Below are positions 9,598 through 19,594 of a stretch of DNA of 21,654 bases, piece by piece; positions within the stretch are counted from its first letter, which is position 1, and the number at the start of each line of letters is the position of its first letter. Source of the stretch: Euprymna scolopes (Eukaryota > Mollusca > Cephalopoda > Sepiida > Sepiolidae). The stretch spans positions 4,120,607 to 4,142,260 of the forward strand of contig CM044511.1 of the NCBI GenBank assembly GCA_024364805.1, in the 5' to 3' direction. The notes beneath the pieces were generated by a model. The model was given only the letters and a program-made list of their open reading frames with translations, was not told the origin of the DNA and did no database searches. A program made the translations under genes and the position numbers.

Positions 9598-10080
9598 GAA
9601 ATTGCACTCTATCCCTAGTTATACTCACGCAGAAAATGTGTGCCATAGAACTCATAGAACGTCCTTTGCTGTGTCTCTCGTGTTATCATCTTATCTTCTA
9701 CGCCGTGAAAATTGTTGATTTTCGATATAATTTTAAAGTATTAATACTTTGTTTCTTTTTCGTAAAACATACAATATTAATACGTAATACGTAAACATAA
9801 AAACACATATAACAAGCCTGTTACTTTAAAAATTACTATCTAAGATTTATTTCGTTTATTGATTTAATAACAAAAAAAACAGTAACTAACAGAGTTTAGT
9901 ATTAAAATATACAGTAAATAAATTCCGTTTTGTACAAATTATGTATTTCGACTCATTTATTCATTTTCTTATTATTTAATAATAAAACAGCATTAACGAT
10001 CCGGCAACTTAACGCCAAATATGGTGCAGACAAAAACAAAGAAAATATAGTGCAGACAAAAACAAAGAGAATGTATCTGA
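9595..10080. other. AT-rich region without a gene
   Basis: No gene or known element is seen apart from a small tandem duplication at 10021-10072. Confidence 0.55.
10021..10072. repeat. 26-bp tandem duplication
   Basis: Two adjacent 26-bp copies (10021-10046 and 10047-10072) share gtgcagacaaaaacaaag exactly and differ at two other positions. The duplication lies directly outside the left arm of the inverted repeat at 10081. Confidence 0.9.
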
Positions 10081-10517
10081 GTTATGTTGATTAATCGGAC
10101 TATTATTATCATCTTAGGTGTTATTAGCACAACGTTTCGGTAGATGCAATATGCGACCTTCTTCGGGTGTTGACAACATGCTTATTTTCCTACTTAAAAA
10201 AGATGCTTGAAAAAAGTGCTTTACGTTTTTTTTTTCTCACTAATATTAACAATTAGTATTGATATCTCAAAAAATTGAGCCATAGAAAACAATTAAACAT
10301 GTCTTAGTGACCCCTGATGGTTGAACTTTATTTATGATCTACGGACATACTTACAAAGAAACTATTCGAATTCTTGTAATGCAGAGCCAACCCTTTTTTT
10401 TCTTAGTAGTAAAAGAAGTATGTTATCAACACCGAAGTAGGCCGCAGGTTACAGCGATCAAATCGTTATTCTAATAACACAGAAAAGAATAATAATATTC
10501 CGATTAATCAATATAAC
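10081..10517. repeat. Long inverted repeat with Penelope-type terminal blocks in both arms
   Basis: The left arm (10081 to about 10200) and right arm (about 10400-10517) are inverted copies of roughly 115 bp around a spacer of about 200 bp. The outer part is the clearest: ccgattaatcaacataac, as the reverse complement of the left arm, against ccgattaatcaatataac in the right arm. Further inward both share ctaataacac, tatcaacac/tgtcaacac and ccgaag.agg.cgc. Read on the minus strand, the left arm has CGAAGAAGG ... CCGAAACGTTGTG, the same block type as at 4111-4195. Penelope-like elements are known for terminal repeats in direct or inverted arrangement, so this may be a solo remnant. No reverse transcriptase is present between the arms. 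Confidence 0.75.
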
Positions 10518-11542
10518 ACCAGCATTAAAAGATCATCTAAAAAATTCAGAATTGTAAAGGGAAAGTGGTTTAACTTATTGTTTAATGAATCATCTTATTA
10601 ACACACATCCAATTACAAGTGTAGTATTTCTTCAGTTTACAACCATGTTATTTTTTAGTAAGCATAGTTTAGATGAATGCGATTCGTACCCTATCATCTG
10701 TATGCCGTACATACATCATAGTACAGTAAATAGTCGACTAAACTATTCACTATATACTACTTATATGACTCATGCATGGAGTTTCCCCTTATTGTTTTTA
10801 CTAATTCGTTATATTTGAGATAATGCAGTTTTCCATTATCGATGCTCAACATAACAAAGGCATGTAGCTGCATAAATACTTACGGAAGTTCGTGGTCATA
10901 ACGTATGGAGACATGCAGAATAAGCGCGCTTTCTTTCACTCAATATTTGCAGTTCGGCGCTTGATATGTCCGCGTTTACGACATGCAGGTTTAATAAAAT
11001 GAAATTTATTGGCCATTAAATTCATTTAGAAGACATCATGTTATGTGTGCCTACACAATAACAACTACATAATTCTTAAAGACTAGGGTCTTTTGAATGT
11101 TTCCCTACTTAATTCGATTTTCTCATTCACGTCATATTTATTCTTGGTCCCATAACATAAGTTGAAATATATTACTTAAAGATTTTTCCATAGTGATTTT
11201 AAAAAGTGTCCAAGGTCCCATTAATTACTACGGAACCCTTAATATTTAGTGCCTTAGACTTAGCGGAAACCGTTTAAGATTTCGACACGTGAAGAGAAAA
11301 ACCGTTTTAATCTATGAGTGTATATCTGCGCTTGGGCAGAATTAATAGGCTAAGTCGACAAACTCTTGCCAGGATAAATTTATTTTTATAATGTTACATT
11401 TTTAAAGATACTTTACGAGTTAAAAGTTAACCGGAAAATGTCGCACATGCCAAAATCACTTATATATTACACGTCTAGCCTGTAGATGAAAACCTGATAA
11501 ATATGTTATGTTGAGCCCCTTCCGCACACACACTTAAGGTAA

Positions 11543-11544
<2 letters not shown>
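10518..11544. other. AT-rich region without a gene
   Basis: I see no gene, RNA or named repeat. A plus-strand open frame at 10585-10818 (77 codons) has no recognisable motif. It is no longer than expected by chance across this much sequence. Confidence 0.55.

Positions 11545-11584
<40 letters not shown>
11545..11584. repeat. (TA)20 microsatellite
   Basis: Forty bases of uninterrupted TA, preceded by a short CA run (about 11524-11532). The Tc1/mariner copy begins directly at its right edge, consistent with TA target choice. Confidence 0.97.
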
Positions 11585-11585
<1 letters not shown>

Positions 11586-12545
11586 GGTAGGGCACAAATA
11601 CTGTTACAAAATAAAACGCATAAATATCCCAACAAAGTAATTTATTACAAAACCCGATTACAGAAAATCATTAGCAAATACTGAGGGAAAACCGCGGCAT
11701 AAATATAATTTAAAATATTTCCTTCGACCCTTCACTAAACCACGAAGTGTTTTGGATGAATCATCTATAGCACCACGCACAATAAAAAAAGAGTATCTTC
11801 TGCCAGCATTTGTTAAATTTTATCTTTAAAGCTTCAGTATTTTCATAATGGGTAGCGCACGCTTCACTCTCCAGGATTGACTACAAAGACTAATCTTCTG
11901 TGCTTATTCTGGACTTATACTTGTGTCTATACACGACTGCTGTGCTAAGGTTTGTGCAACTTTCAGAAATGTCCTCAATGTAACGTTCTTTGTTAATCTT
12001 AACCTATTTGAGGGAAGAAAAACAAGTGGAGATTTCCCTGTTTCAGAAATAACTTTTCAGACTATCGCTGATAGTTGTTTCTGTGTGGTGATAACCTTTC
12101 CGGCATTATAAGGTATTGCTTTACGATTTCTCTCAAGGATTATCATTTTGATGATTGTAGGTCTGTTGAGGTGAGAATAACTTTTCATTCGTGAAGATGA
12201 TGTTATTGAACGTGCCTTCCTTAATACGGTTTAAAAGGAGTCGACTTCTGATGAATCTCTTTGCGTTTGTGGGTGCAGAGAGAAGCTGTTGCGATTGGAG
12301 CTTTTAGGGGGACATTTATAGATCACTTCGACTTAGTCTTTCGCATAATTCTTGCTGATGCTTGTGCTTCGTTTTCCATTTGTCGCATGGATCTTTTTAG
12401 GTTTCGCCTGATATTTTTCCTTACATTTTTATGAGTTTAGGTGTTCTCCAGGTGTGGAGACGGCCTGATCCTGAAAGTTCCCAAGGTAATTATCAATCGT
12501 CTTTTTTATGAACATTTTCTTGATTTTATGGGGTTTTTTTTCGAA
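11585..12545 (-). pseudogene. Tc1/mariner transposase pseudogene, catalytic middle deleted
   Basis: Minus-strand translation gives transposase pieces in the correct order across shifting frames. From the N-terminal side these are a helix-turn-helix remnant (IIKMFIKKTIDNYLG-like across frames, about 12480-12545) and KNIRRNLKRSMRQMENEA (about 12370-12420). Next is RSRLLLNRIKEGTFNNIIFTNEKLF (12175-12250, split here as family evidence) followed by NHQND. Then VKINKERYIEDI (near 12000), SILESEACATHYENTEALK (about 11830-11880) and a C-terminal DDSSKTLRGLVKGRRKYF (about 11705-11770). The first catalytic Asp of the DDE/D triad (FTDEK in the family) is Asn here, at 12175-12198. The block holding the second and third acidic residues (FQQDxAPxH, SPDLNPLD) is missing, since only about 35 codons separate VKIN from SILE. 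Several stops and frameshifts add to this. The left end reads cggtagggcacaaatactgt directly after TA and looks like a terminal inverted repeat end. The matching right end was not found. Confidence 0.75.
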
Positions 12546-13199
12546 CTTGAATATTTATGGTGAACGCAAGCTCTTGTCATGTTGCTCTATGGTTAATCTT
12601 TCCTTCAATTAAACAGATATTATTAAACATTAGTATCTTTTATTTCTGAAAAAAAAGAGATTATACATCGCATTATCATATAATGACAATAAAATAATTA
12701 ATTAATGTTAATATTATCACAAAACATAGTTCTACAGTTTTGTAAAACAACTTACGACCTACCCTATATATGGGAAAGAGGTTGCCGGGAAGAGAAAACG
12801 GTATCCCTCTCTAGGCTACGGAGTCTATAATGAACTTAGTCAAAGCAAGAAATGCTGCTTCTAGAAGATCCTGTCCAGATGTTTCAACAGCTTTCTATCC
12901 TTGGACCTACTTAGTTTTTTATATAGGTAGAGAATTGCATCAACAGTGAGAATTCTACTTGACCGGTAGATTTGTTAATCAAGTAAACGTAAGATGATCC
13001 GTACACTCACCACCTATCAGACGTATATTTTATTTAGAAACCAATTTGCTTGTAATAATGCAACTGTGTCAGGGAGTATACCCCGCTATCTAAAAAGACG
13101 GTCATTTAATGTGTCCCCTTGTCAGCTACGTATCTGATATGCTAAAAAACATATATAAAATTAGAAGATACGAAGTGCATTTCATAAGTTTCCAGACTT
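12546..13199. other. Gene-free region
   Basis: No coding region is recognised. The segment 12755-12910 is less AT-rich and may be part of an old repeat, but I cannot name it. Confidence 0.5.
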
Positions 13200-13435
13200 T
13201 TTTCCTTATGACCACTTTTATTGTAGTACGCATACGAAAATCAAGCCCCCTCAAAAACATTTCCTCCAGCTGCAATACACTTTTTGTGCCGTTCCAGCAA
13301 TTTCCGGGAGGTTCTATAGAATCCTCTTGTGTGATCGAGTCAATGACTCTACACGGAGCATCTTTCATCTCCTCAATTGTCTCATAACGACAGCCTCTGA
13401 GGTTTTCTTGAAGCCTAGGCTTTTCACGTGATCGT
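13200..13435 (-). pseudogene. mariner-type transposase C-terminal fragment
   Basis: On the minus strand one frame reads PRLQENLRGCRYETIEEM followed by KDAPCRVIDSITQED. A neighbouring frame continues FYRTSRKLLERHKKCIAAGG, then NVFEGA and a stop. Together these match the C-terminus of mariner-family (SETMAR-like) transposases, whose usual end is W-L-E-R-(W/H)-x-K-C-I-A-A-x-G-x-Y-F-E-G. A single frameshift near 13318-13325 separates the two parts. The catalytic domain is absent, so the piece is truncated at its 5' side near 13435. The 3' flank (13160-13200) holds gtctggaaactt-like sequence, which could belong to the element's end. This is a different subfamily from the Tc1-type copy at 11.6-12.5 kb. 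Confidence 0.7.
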
Positions 13436-15170
13436 CAACTTTATCCTTTTTATAATTGTCCTTCTTTTAGCAGTGACGTCACTTCACAGGCCTTTTCTAT
13501 TGTCGGGATTATTTCACAAACAAGAAGAGGGGGAGGTAAGAAAAGGCAGTAAGGGCTTGCAATGAAATGGTGACGTTGCTTACAAACAGTCTTTTCTTTC
13601 CTTGTAAAGTTGTAAAGGTAACAAATAACGTTTACCGAACAACAGTAACGAGATAATCAGTCTAAGAGACGCCAACCGACTAGCAAGCTAGGTAACTTGC
13701 TTCTTAACTAATTACTAACCTGTAGTGAGACAACTCCTTTTATACAAACTAACTCGCAGTGACGAGAATTCCAACGTGATTTCCAACGAGATTAGAATAT
13801 CTATTTAACTTAGTAGGAAATAGACACACAGTTTCTCCGTAATGGCAAAACAGCAGTTCAGTGTGTTTTCTTCCCTCCGACCCACCCCCGGTAAGTCAAA
13901 TCAATTTCAATTCTCAGACTATATAGCCGTCCGCCCTATGTTGCACGGAGAAGCCTGGTAAATTCTAATATGATTTCATTCAGAAAGCGTGTATCCCGAT
14001 ATAATTATTACTATATCAATGTAAAACGTAACGGGCCTGCAAGAAAAAGCCATTCATTTCGTGTATATCTAGAGATGCATCTGAAAACTAACGAAGCAGA
14101 GACGAAAATATAAAAAAATGAACAAGCAAACAAAATCTTGTAAATGAATTAAATTCTATTCCTAAAATAAAATATGAAAACAAATGTGAAAATTTTGTTC
14201 GACTAAAATAATTTAATATTTTTATGTAAAAAAGACATATTTAAAAATGTCAGCAAATACTGAATAATAGTTCGATAAAATACAAATAAAAAAAATAAAT
14301 GTACAAAAATTTGAGTTGTAATCGATAAGTTGTTCAAAAACATGTTGTTTGGCATCGTATTTTTTTCAAATTAGATTTGCTACGTATTGGTCATTTCTGC
14401 CATCCTAAATTTATTTATTAGGCTCCAAATATTGGCGCCAACTATAAATTGAAAACTTACAAAAAATATCATTTATGAAAACCGCTATGTCTGTCTGTTT
14501 TTCTGTTTGTCTCTATTTTTAAAACCTCTGAAACGGAAGGTCGTAGAACGACGTGAAGTAGCTCAAAAATTGTATTCATTGCTGACTGTTATTCACGGAT
14601 GTTTACCTCGTCAAAATAGTTGATTAAGCGTCAAAATTGTAGGACATTAGAACTTGGTAAGTGTATATCGACAACCGCTCTTCAACGAATGTGCAGTGAG
14701 TTTTATGAATGAGATTTATACATAAATGTTAGTTTTTCTTCCGCCTGCTTTTTACCTAGATGATGAGGGCTCAGACGGTAACGTCGCTAACTAAAAATTC
14801 TTAAACTTTTAAAATACAGGTTTACAATCACTATACAATAGCATGTGAAATAATCGATAAATATTGAAATTTGGACGAAATAACACATCATATTTAAGCG
14901 TATTTTACATCCGCATTCACCAATATCGCCGAATTTTAGCCGTTTATTTTTTTATTTAATTCATTTATTCCAGAAATGATCGAAGCAGTTTGAGATTTGA
15001 AACCACATTTTCTTAGAAGAGTGGGTTAACTGTTTTATGTCTTAATACTGGCGTTTTTGGTAGATATTTTAATTTCCTTTTATGAATGTAACTCATTTTT
15101 TTTCTACATAAATTAAAATATTCTATTTAAGCAAATCTTACAATAAGGCCACGGTAATTTTCTTTAAGTA
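13436..15170. other. Gene-free region
   Basis: 13436-13910 has mixed composition with a perfect 12-bp palindrome agtgacgtcact (13472-13483, containing a CRE). 14100-14360 is very A-rich. 14490-14520 has TCTG/TTTG-rich words. No frame shows a protein pattern on either strand, and I cannot name any element. Confidence 0.5.
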
Positions 15171-15322
15171 ATTATCGAGATATAAAGGGTTGTATAGTGC
15201 ATTGTAATCTCTGGCGGCTATCTTTTACGCGCGTGCGCGCACGTCATAAACAAATCTACGTGCGTAACAAAAATGCCCGCCAAGAAATATAGTGCATAAG
15301 ACAACTATTTATATCTCGATAA
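15171..15322. mobile_element. MITE-like foldback with Z-DNA-prone core
   Basis: The outer ends attatcgagatataaa (15171-15186) and tttatatctcgataa (15308-15322) are inverted copies. Pairing continues imperfectly inward: gttgt with acaac, gtgca with tgcac, and ggcggctat with atgcccgcc. The whole unit is about 150 bp with arms of about 65 bp. The centre has 18 bases of unbroken purine-pyrimidine alternation, acgcgcgtgcgcgcacgt (15227-15244). Non-coding, terminal-inverted-repeat elements of this size are typical MITEs. I could not define a target-site duplication, so the exact ends are uncertain. Confidence 0.65.
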
Positions 15323-15325
15323 CTT

Positions 15326-15351
15326 TGCCCTCGTGGGGAGGCAAGTAAATA
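15326..15351. repeat. 26-bp GC-rich dispersed word, copy B
   Basis: Identical over 26 bases to 4471-4496. It begins three bases after the right end of the MITE-like foldback. Confidence 0.8.
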
Positions 15352-16144
15352 GGAACCTTGTCCTCTGTCTACCTTTCCCTGTGAACACTGTAACTCTTTC
15401 ACCACAAACTAGGCCTTTGAAGCCATACCATTCATTGACATTAATAAAGAAGAGACAAACAACAGTACCTGGTGCTCAGATGCAAGTGGCAGCCAATGAT
15501 GACAAAGGATGACCATTATATTTCATAATGCATGACTTTTCAATCTAAGCCGACCCATCTGCTTCCTATCAAAACCGTTGTTGGTTCAAGTCCTATCAAA
15601 ACTTTGTAAAAAAATAAATCTGCTCATTAATGTTGGGTAGCTAAATCAGAAATTGGAAAAATCAATTGCCTCTTCCTGGATAGTTTTGCGACGAACAATA
15701 ATAAACCAAATCCGATTCCACACTGTTAAGCAAAACGCTCGACAACTCTTAAATGAAACTGAAATTATCTCCCTTCAATACTAGAAACACTAACACAACC
15801 TCTATCTATTTGCATCTACTGAAAACTTGCCCAAATATCTATTTACTTAATTATACATACGGAATACGCCATAACTTAAAACGTACGTCCAGTTATACCT
15901 TACTGCACCTACATCTTAACCCTCGTAAATCTAAATATACAGTGACTGGGCAAAATTCATAGCTCAATTCCTAATACCTACTCACACTATAACGTTATCC
16001 TGTACCTACACTAACATAAAGTTAAAAAATGGAAAAACCTAAAGGTAAAAGTCTTAATCCGCACTAACGCCTTTCTAACAAGCCTTCTCACATAACTGCT
16101 TCCACTGCATGCCCCTAAATCACTTTGAGGAGTGTAATTATTCA
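15352..16144. other. Gene-free region
   Basis: No recognisable coding sequence. A plus-strand open frame at 15753-15962 (69 codons) lacks any motif. A B-box-like word ggttcaagtcc occurs at 15593-15603, but no A box lies at the right distance upstream, so no tRNA or SINE is called. Confidence 0.45.
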
Positions 16145-16202
16145 TTAGATATATAACCTCTACAAACAAACCCTTAGATATATAACCTCTACAAACAAAC
16201 CC
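16145..16202. repeat. Perfect 29-bp tandem duplication
   Basis: 16145-16173 and 16174-16202 are identical (unit starts ttagatatataacctctac). The lack of divergence suggests a recent slippage event. It sits just upstream of the likely start of the LINE. Confidence 0.97.
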
Positions 16203-16965
16203 TGTAACATTAACTGAACACGCGGGTTCGAAAAAATACCTGGATTAGGACACAGGCGCGGAGCAAACCCTCTCAGGGCTTCCCAGATCACCCGTCTAGG
16301 AGAGGGAAAACTCTGAAACTAAAACCAAAGAGGAGGGAGGCCTCTCCAGTCTGTGATGACAACCTTCCTAGAGCTGCTGAGTCAAACAAATTACCGGTGT
16401 GCAAAGCTAAATTACTTAATGAGTAGATAGGCTCTGTCTATCGCCCGGCTTCCATACTCGTTCTTTGCCTATTAGTCAGGCGCAGAGGCACTATCACAGT
16501 GAATCGACAAAACACTTAGTGGTAGATCTTGTTTCTTGTCTAGGGCAATTAACGCCGTTTCCCTACTCCCGACACATCCCACCCTTCAAAACTAGGCACC
16601 TAGGAATGCTTTAGTACCACACATGCCTGTGCAATTAGATTGGGGTGACCTTCTTCTGATGGGTTGAGGGTACCAGATTGACAGTTCCTGGCTGCTGTTT
16701 CCGACTGGTAGTACAGGTGCCCTAACTCTTTGGTAGTGCTTAGAGCGGCTGCTCCATAAACAGGTGCATAATATCGGGATGTTTGTAGTGCCATGACGCA
16801 CATGGAAAGGGACCCTGCATTCATCCCTGATGGGCTTTCCTGGGGCTACAGTCCTAGTTGAAGAGAGGTCAGTTAATGGTCTACTTGTGTTGCATGTCTG
16901 ATACTCTGCATAACCTCTTGTTCAGCTCCCCCTTACCTTACTGAAACTCTTTAAAAACATGATGA
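16203..16965 (+). mobile_element. Probable 5' region of the LINE (5' UTR / ORF1 remnant)
   Basis: This stretch is clearly GC-richer than the flanks, like the LINE body that follows, and runs into it without a composition break. I do not recognise an ORF1 protein (zinc knuckle or RRM) in any frame. Open frames on the minus strand at 16592-16824 overlap each other in two frames and have no motif. Assignment to the LINE rests on composition and position only; the true 5' end is not visible. Confidence 0.4.
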
Positions 16966-18205
16966 CAGTACAATAAAAAAAATGAGCTTAAACCAGGCCT
17001 AGGAGCAAACAAATCCAACTTGCCTCTTCCCTGGAGGCTTCCATTCACTAACATCCGTGGGCTTAGAACTAATTTAGCTGATGTTGAAGCATTGCTCCTC
17101 ACAAATACCCCGGATATCGTAGCACTAAGCGAGACTAACCTACACTCCTCCATCCCCTTTAACTACTTTAACATGCCCGTTTATCTCCCACTCTGCCGTA
17201 AGGACTCTGACAGACATATGCAGGGACTTGGAGTCTACATCTATAACACCCTCCCGCTGACTAGAGAAACAAACCTAGAAACCGACGATCAAGCCTTTAT
17301 GTGCTTTAGACTAAATATACAACATAACATTAGCTACTTTTATTTTCTCTACCGCTCTCCCTCGACCCAGGACTGCACCATAATAAGCAAAGTCTCTGAC
17401 GGCATTGACACAGCACTCTCCCTCGACACTAGCGCTAAAGTACATATATTTGGTGACTTTAATGTTTACTACAAAAACTGGCTTGGATTCTCTACTCACA
17501 CAGATGCAGCGGGCAGCACAACACATAGCTTCGCTATATCTCACTCCCTATCACAAATGTTTACGTTTCCATCCCATTTTCCTGACCAGCAAGAACAATA
17601 CACATCACTTCTAGATCTGTTTCTGACCACAGTTCCCGAGGAGTGTAAAACAAATGCTGACAGCCCACTCTGGAACGCTGATCATGCAGTGATAACGGTC
17701 GAAATCGCCCTAAACTCAAGACACAAAACTGAAGAGCCAGTACTCAAAACTACGAGATATTATAAAAAGGCTGACTGGGAAGGCATCAGAGATCTTATCA
17801 GAGATGCCCCATGGGAAAATATTTTTCTCTTCCTGCTGAGCAGTGCGCAAGTGAGACCACTGAATGGTTCAAAACAGCAATTGAGCAAATGTTCCATGCG
17901 AAAATGTTATAGCAAGCCCCACTTTCCCCAATGGTTTACTTCTTATTGCGCAACTGCCATTGCTCAAAGGCAGCATGCATACCGCAGATTTAACTGACAT
18001 ATGTTCAGTTCAAACAAACATAAGTATATAGAAGCTAGAAATAGCGTTAAGAAAGAAATAACGACAACTAAGAGATAATTTACTGAAACCACTAAAAAAC
18101 GCATAGAAGCATAGCCATTAGGAACTCTTTACTTCTGGAAAATCTACAACAGTGTAGTAAATAATAGACAATCAACAATTCCTCCACTAACCAACAATCC
18201 CGAGG
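16966..18205 (+). pseudogene. LINE ORF2 N-terminal part: APE-type endonuclease and linker (broken)
   Basis: This domain nicks target DNA for target-primed reverse transcription. The frame is open from 16966 (after a stop at 16963-16965) to 17997, with no in-frame ATG before the domain. Visible APE endonuclease motifs, in order, are TNIRGLRTN (about 17053), SETN with the catalytic Glu (17128-17139), YRSPS (about 17350), GDFN (17452-17463), LDLFLTT (about 17613) and the catalytic DH pair (17680-17685, WNADHAVITVEI). Thus the key acidic, Asn and His residues are kept. After ENIF (about 17825) the frame is lost for about 30 codons: the family-like PAEQCASETTEWFKTAIEQ lies in another frame, then the original frame resumes at SKPHFPQWF. 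Stops at 17995-17997, 18076-18078 and 18112-18114 and a shift near 18220 break the linker. Clade: CR1/Jockey group. Confidence 0.88.
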
Positions 18206-19594
18206 TTGTTTGCTCATCAACCGACAAGTCTTGCCAGCCGGTTTACCTCAAACTCCACACTGGACCCTTTAAACCACCCCCTGCCTTACTTTGCTTTGCG
18301 GACAGACGCCACGCTAGACGATCTACAAATCACCCCTGCTCGGGTACATGCTATCATAAAACACCTTGACACTTCAAAAGCATGTTGTCCTGATCTTATC
18401 CCAGCTGTGCTATTAAAAAAGTGCTCAGCAGACGTAGGTCCAGTTCTCTCCAAACTCTACAACAAATGCTTTAATGAATCATGCTTCCCGGGCTGTTGGT
18501 AAACTGCTTCTGTGGTCGCAGTATTCAAGAATTCTAGCGAAAGAATCGACCTATAAAATTATCACCCCATTAGCCTTCTCCCACCTTTCGGCAAAATATT
18601 TGAGACCATAATTAACCATGCTCTAGATGCTAAACTTCTGACTGACAAAAAATATGGATTTAGAAAAGCCCGTTCCATAGCAGACATCCTCACTGTAATC
18701 TCTGAACGTATATACCATTCACTGGACAAAGCGGGGGAGAGCAGAGCGGTAGCTCTAGATATATCTAAGACCTTTTACAGGGTATGGCATGAGGGTATCC
18801 CCAGGAAAATTAAATCATACGGTATCACTGGTAGAATACTTAACATAATTAAGTCCTTCTTAGATAAGAGAAAATCGAGGTTGTCCCCGACGGTCGTACA
18901 TCTAAACAGTGTTATATAAATGCGGGAGTGCCTCATGGGTATATCCTTGGACCTCGATTGTTCCAAAACTGCCTCCGAGATGGGTATATATGCTGATGAC
19001 ACCATACTCTATAACAGGCATGACAGGAAAACAAATGAACACATAACTAAAGAAATGCCAAAAACACTAGAGGATGGCCTCCAATCTGTAGTGGAATGGG
19101 GACAAAAATGGATGGTCACATTCAATGCTGCCAAGACTAAACTGGTTTCCTTCAATAATTATACGAAACCTTCTCTGCCACCTATAGCAATTGCAATTGA
19201 CTCCCTGTCTGAGAGTACATATTTCAAACTGCTTGGCCTAACGTTCACAGGAAACATAAGTTGGAACAATTATATTGAAAACAATGCCAGGGCCGCTGCG
19301 AAGAAGGTAGGTTCTCTCTACCGTGCTAGAAAACTACTGACACCTGAAAGTATCCTGTATTTCTACAAGGCCATCATTCGCCCATGTACGGAGTATTGCT
19401 GTCACATTATGGCTGGAACATCTGCTGCTAGTCTCTCGCTCCTTGACAAGGTTCAAAAGAGAGTCGTCAATCTGATAGGCCCTGAACTGGCATCTAAGCT
19501 TAAGCCTCTGTCCCATCGACGAAACGTTGCATCCCTCTGCCTGTTCTACAAGTATTTTAATGGTGAATGCTTGACAAACCCGAAAGGCAGCTAA
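18206..19594 (+). pseudogene. LINE ORF2 reverse transcriptase (broken)
   Basis: The domain copies element RNA at the nicked target. Motifs, in order, are LDTSKACCPDLIPAVLLKKC (18363-18422), the NYHPISLLP motif (about 18560), KYGFRKARS (about 18653), ALDISKTFYRVWH with the first catalytic Asp (18758-18760), NAGVPHGYILGPRLF in a neighbouring frame (18919 onward), then GIYADD with the catalytic Asp pair (18989-19000). Thumb-type sequence follows: VEWGQKWMVTFNAAKTKLV, FKLLGLTFTGNISW, IIRPCTEYCCHIMAG, KVQKRVVNLIGP, LSHRRNVASLCLFYKYFNG. In-frame stops lie at 18500-18502, 18554-18556 and 18917-18919. A frameshift pair surrounds the NAGVPHG motif, and roughly a dozen residues (FINDLPD region) are missing before YADD. 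It is the same element as the endonuclease at 16966, in a different frame. Long open runs suggest moderate age. Confidence 0.9.

Noticed and set aside
11923-12111. 62-codon plus-strand open frame
   Set aside because: It is the antisense shadow of the Tc1/mariner pseudogene on the minus strand.
12600-12650. Right terminal inverted repeat of the Tc1/mariner copy
   Set aside because: The best candidate, aacattagtatctttt, matches the left end too weakly to call.
13109-13387. 92-codon plus-strand open frame
   Set aside because: It is antisense to the mariner C-terminal fragment.
15593-15603. B-box-like word ggttcaagtcc, possible tRNA or SINE
   Set aside because: No A box lies at suitable spacing and no cloverleaf stems can be drawn.
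16592-16824. Two minus-strand open frames of 69-74 codons
   Set aside because: They overlap each other in different frames, lie antisense within the probable LINE 5' region and show no motif.
17020-17022. Start codon for the LINE endonuclease frame at this position
   Set aside because: The codon is TTG and the frame is already open from 16966, so no real initiation site can be claimed.
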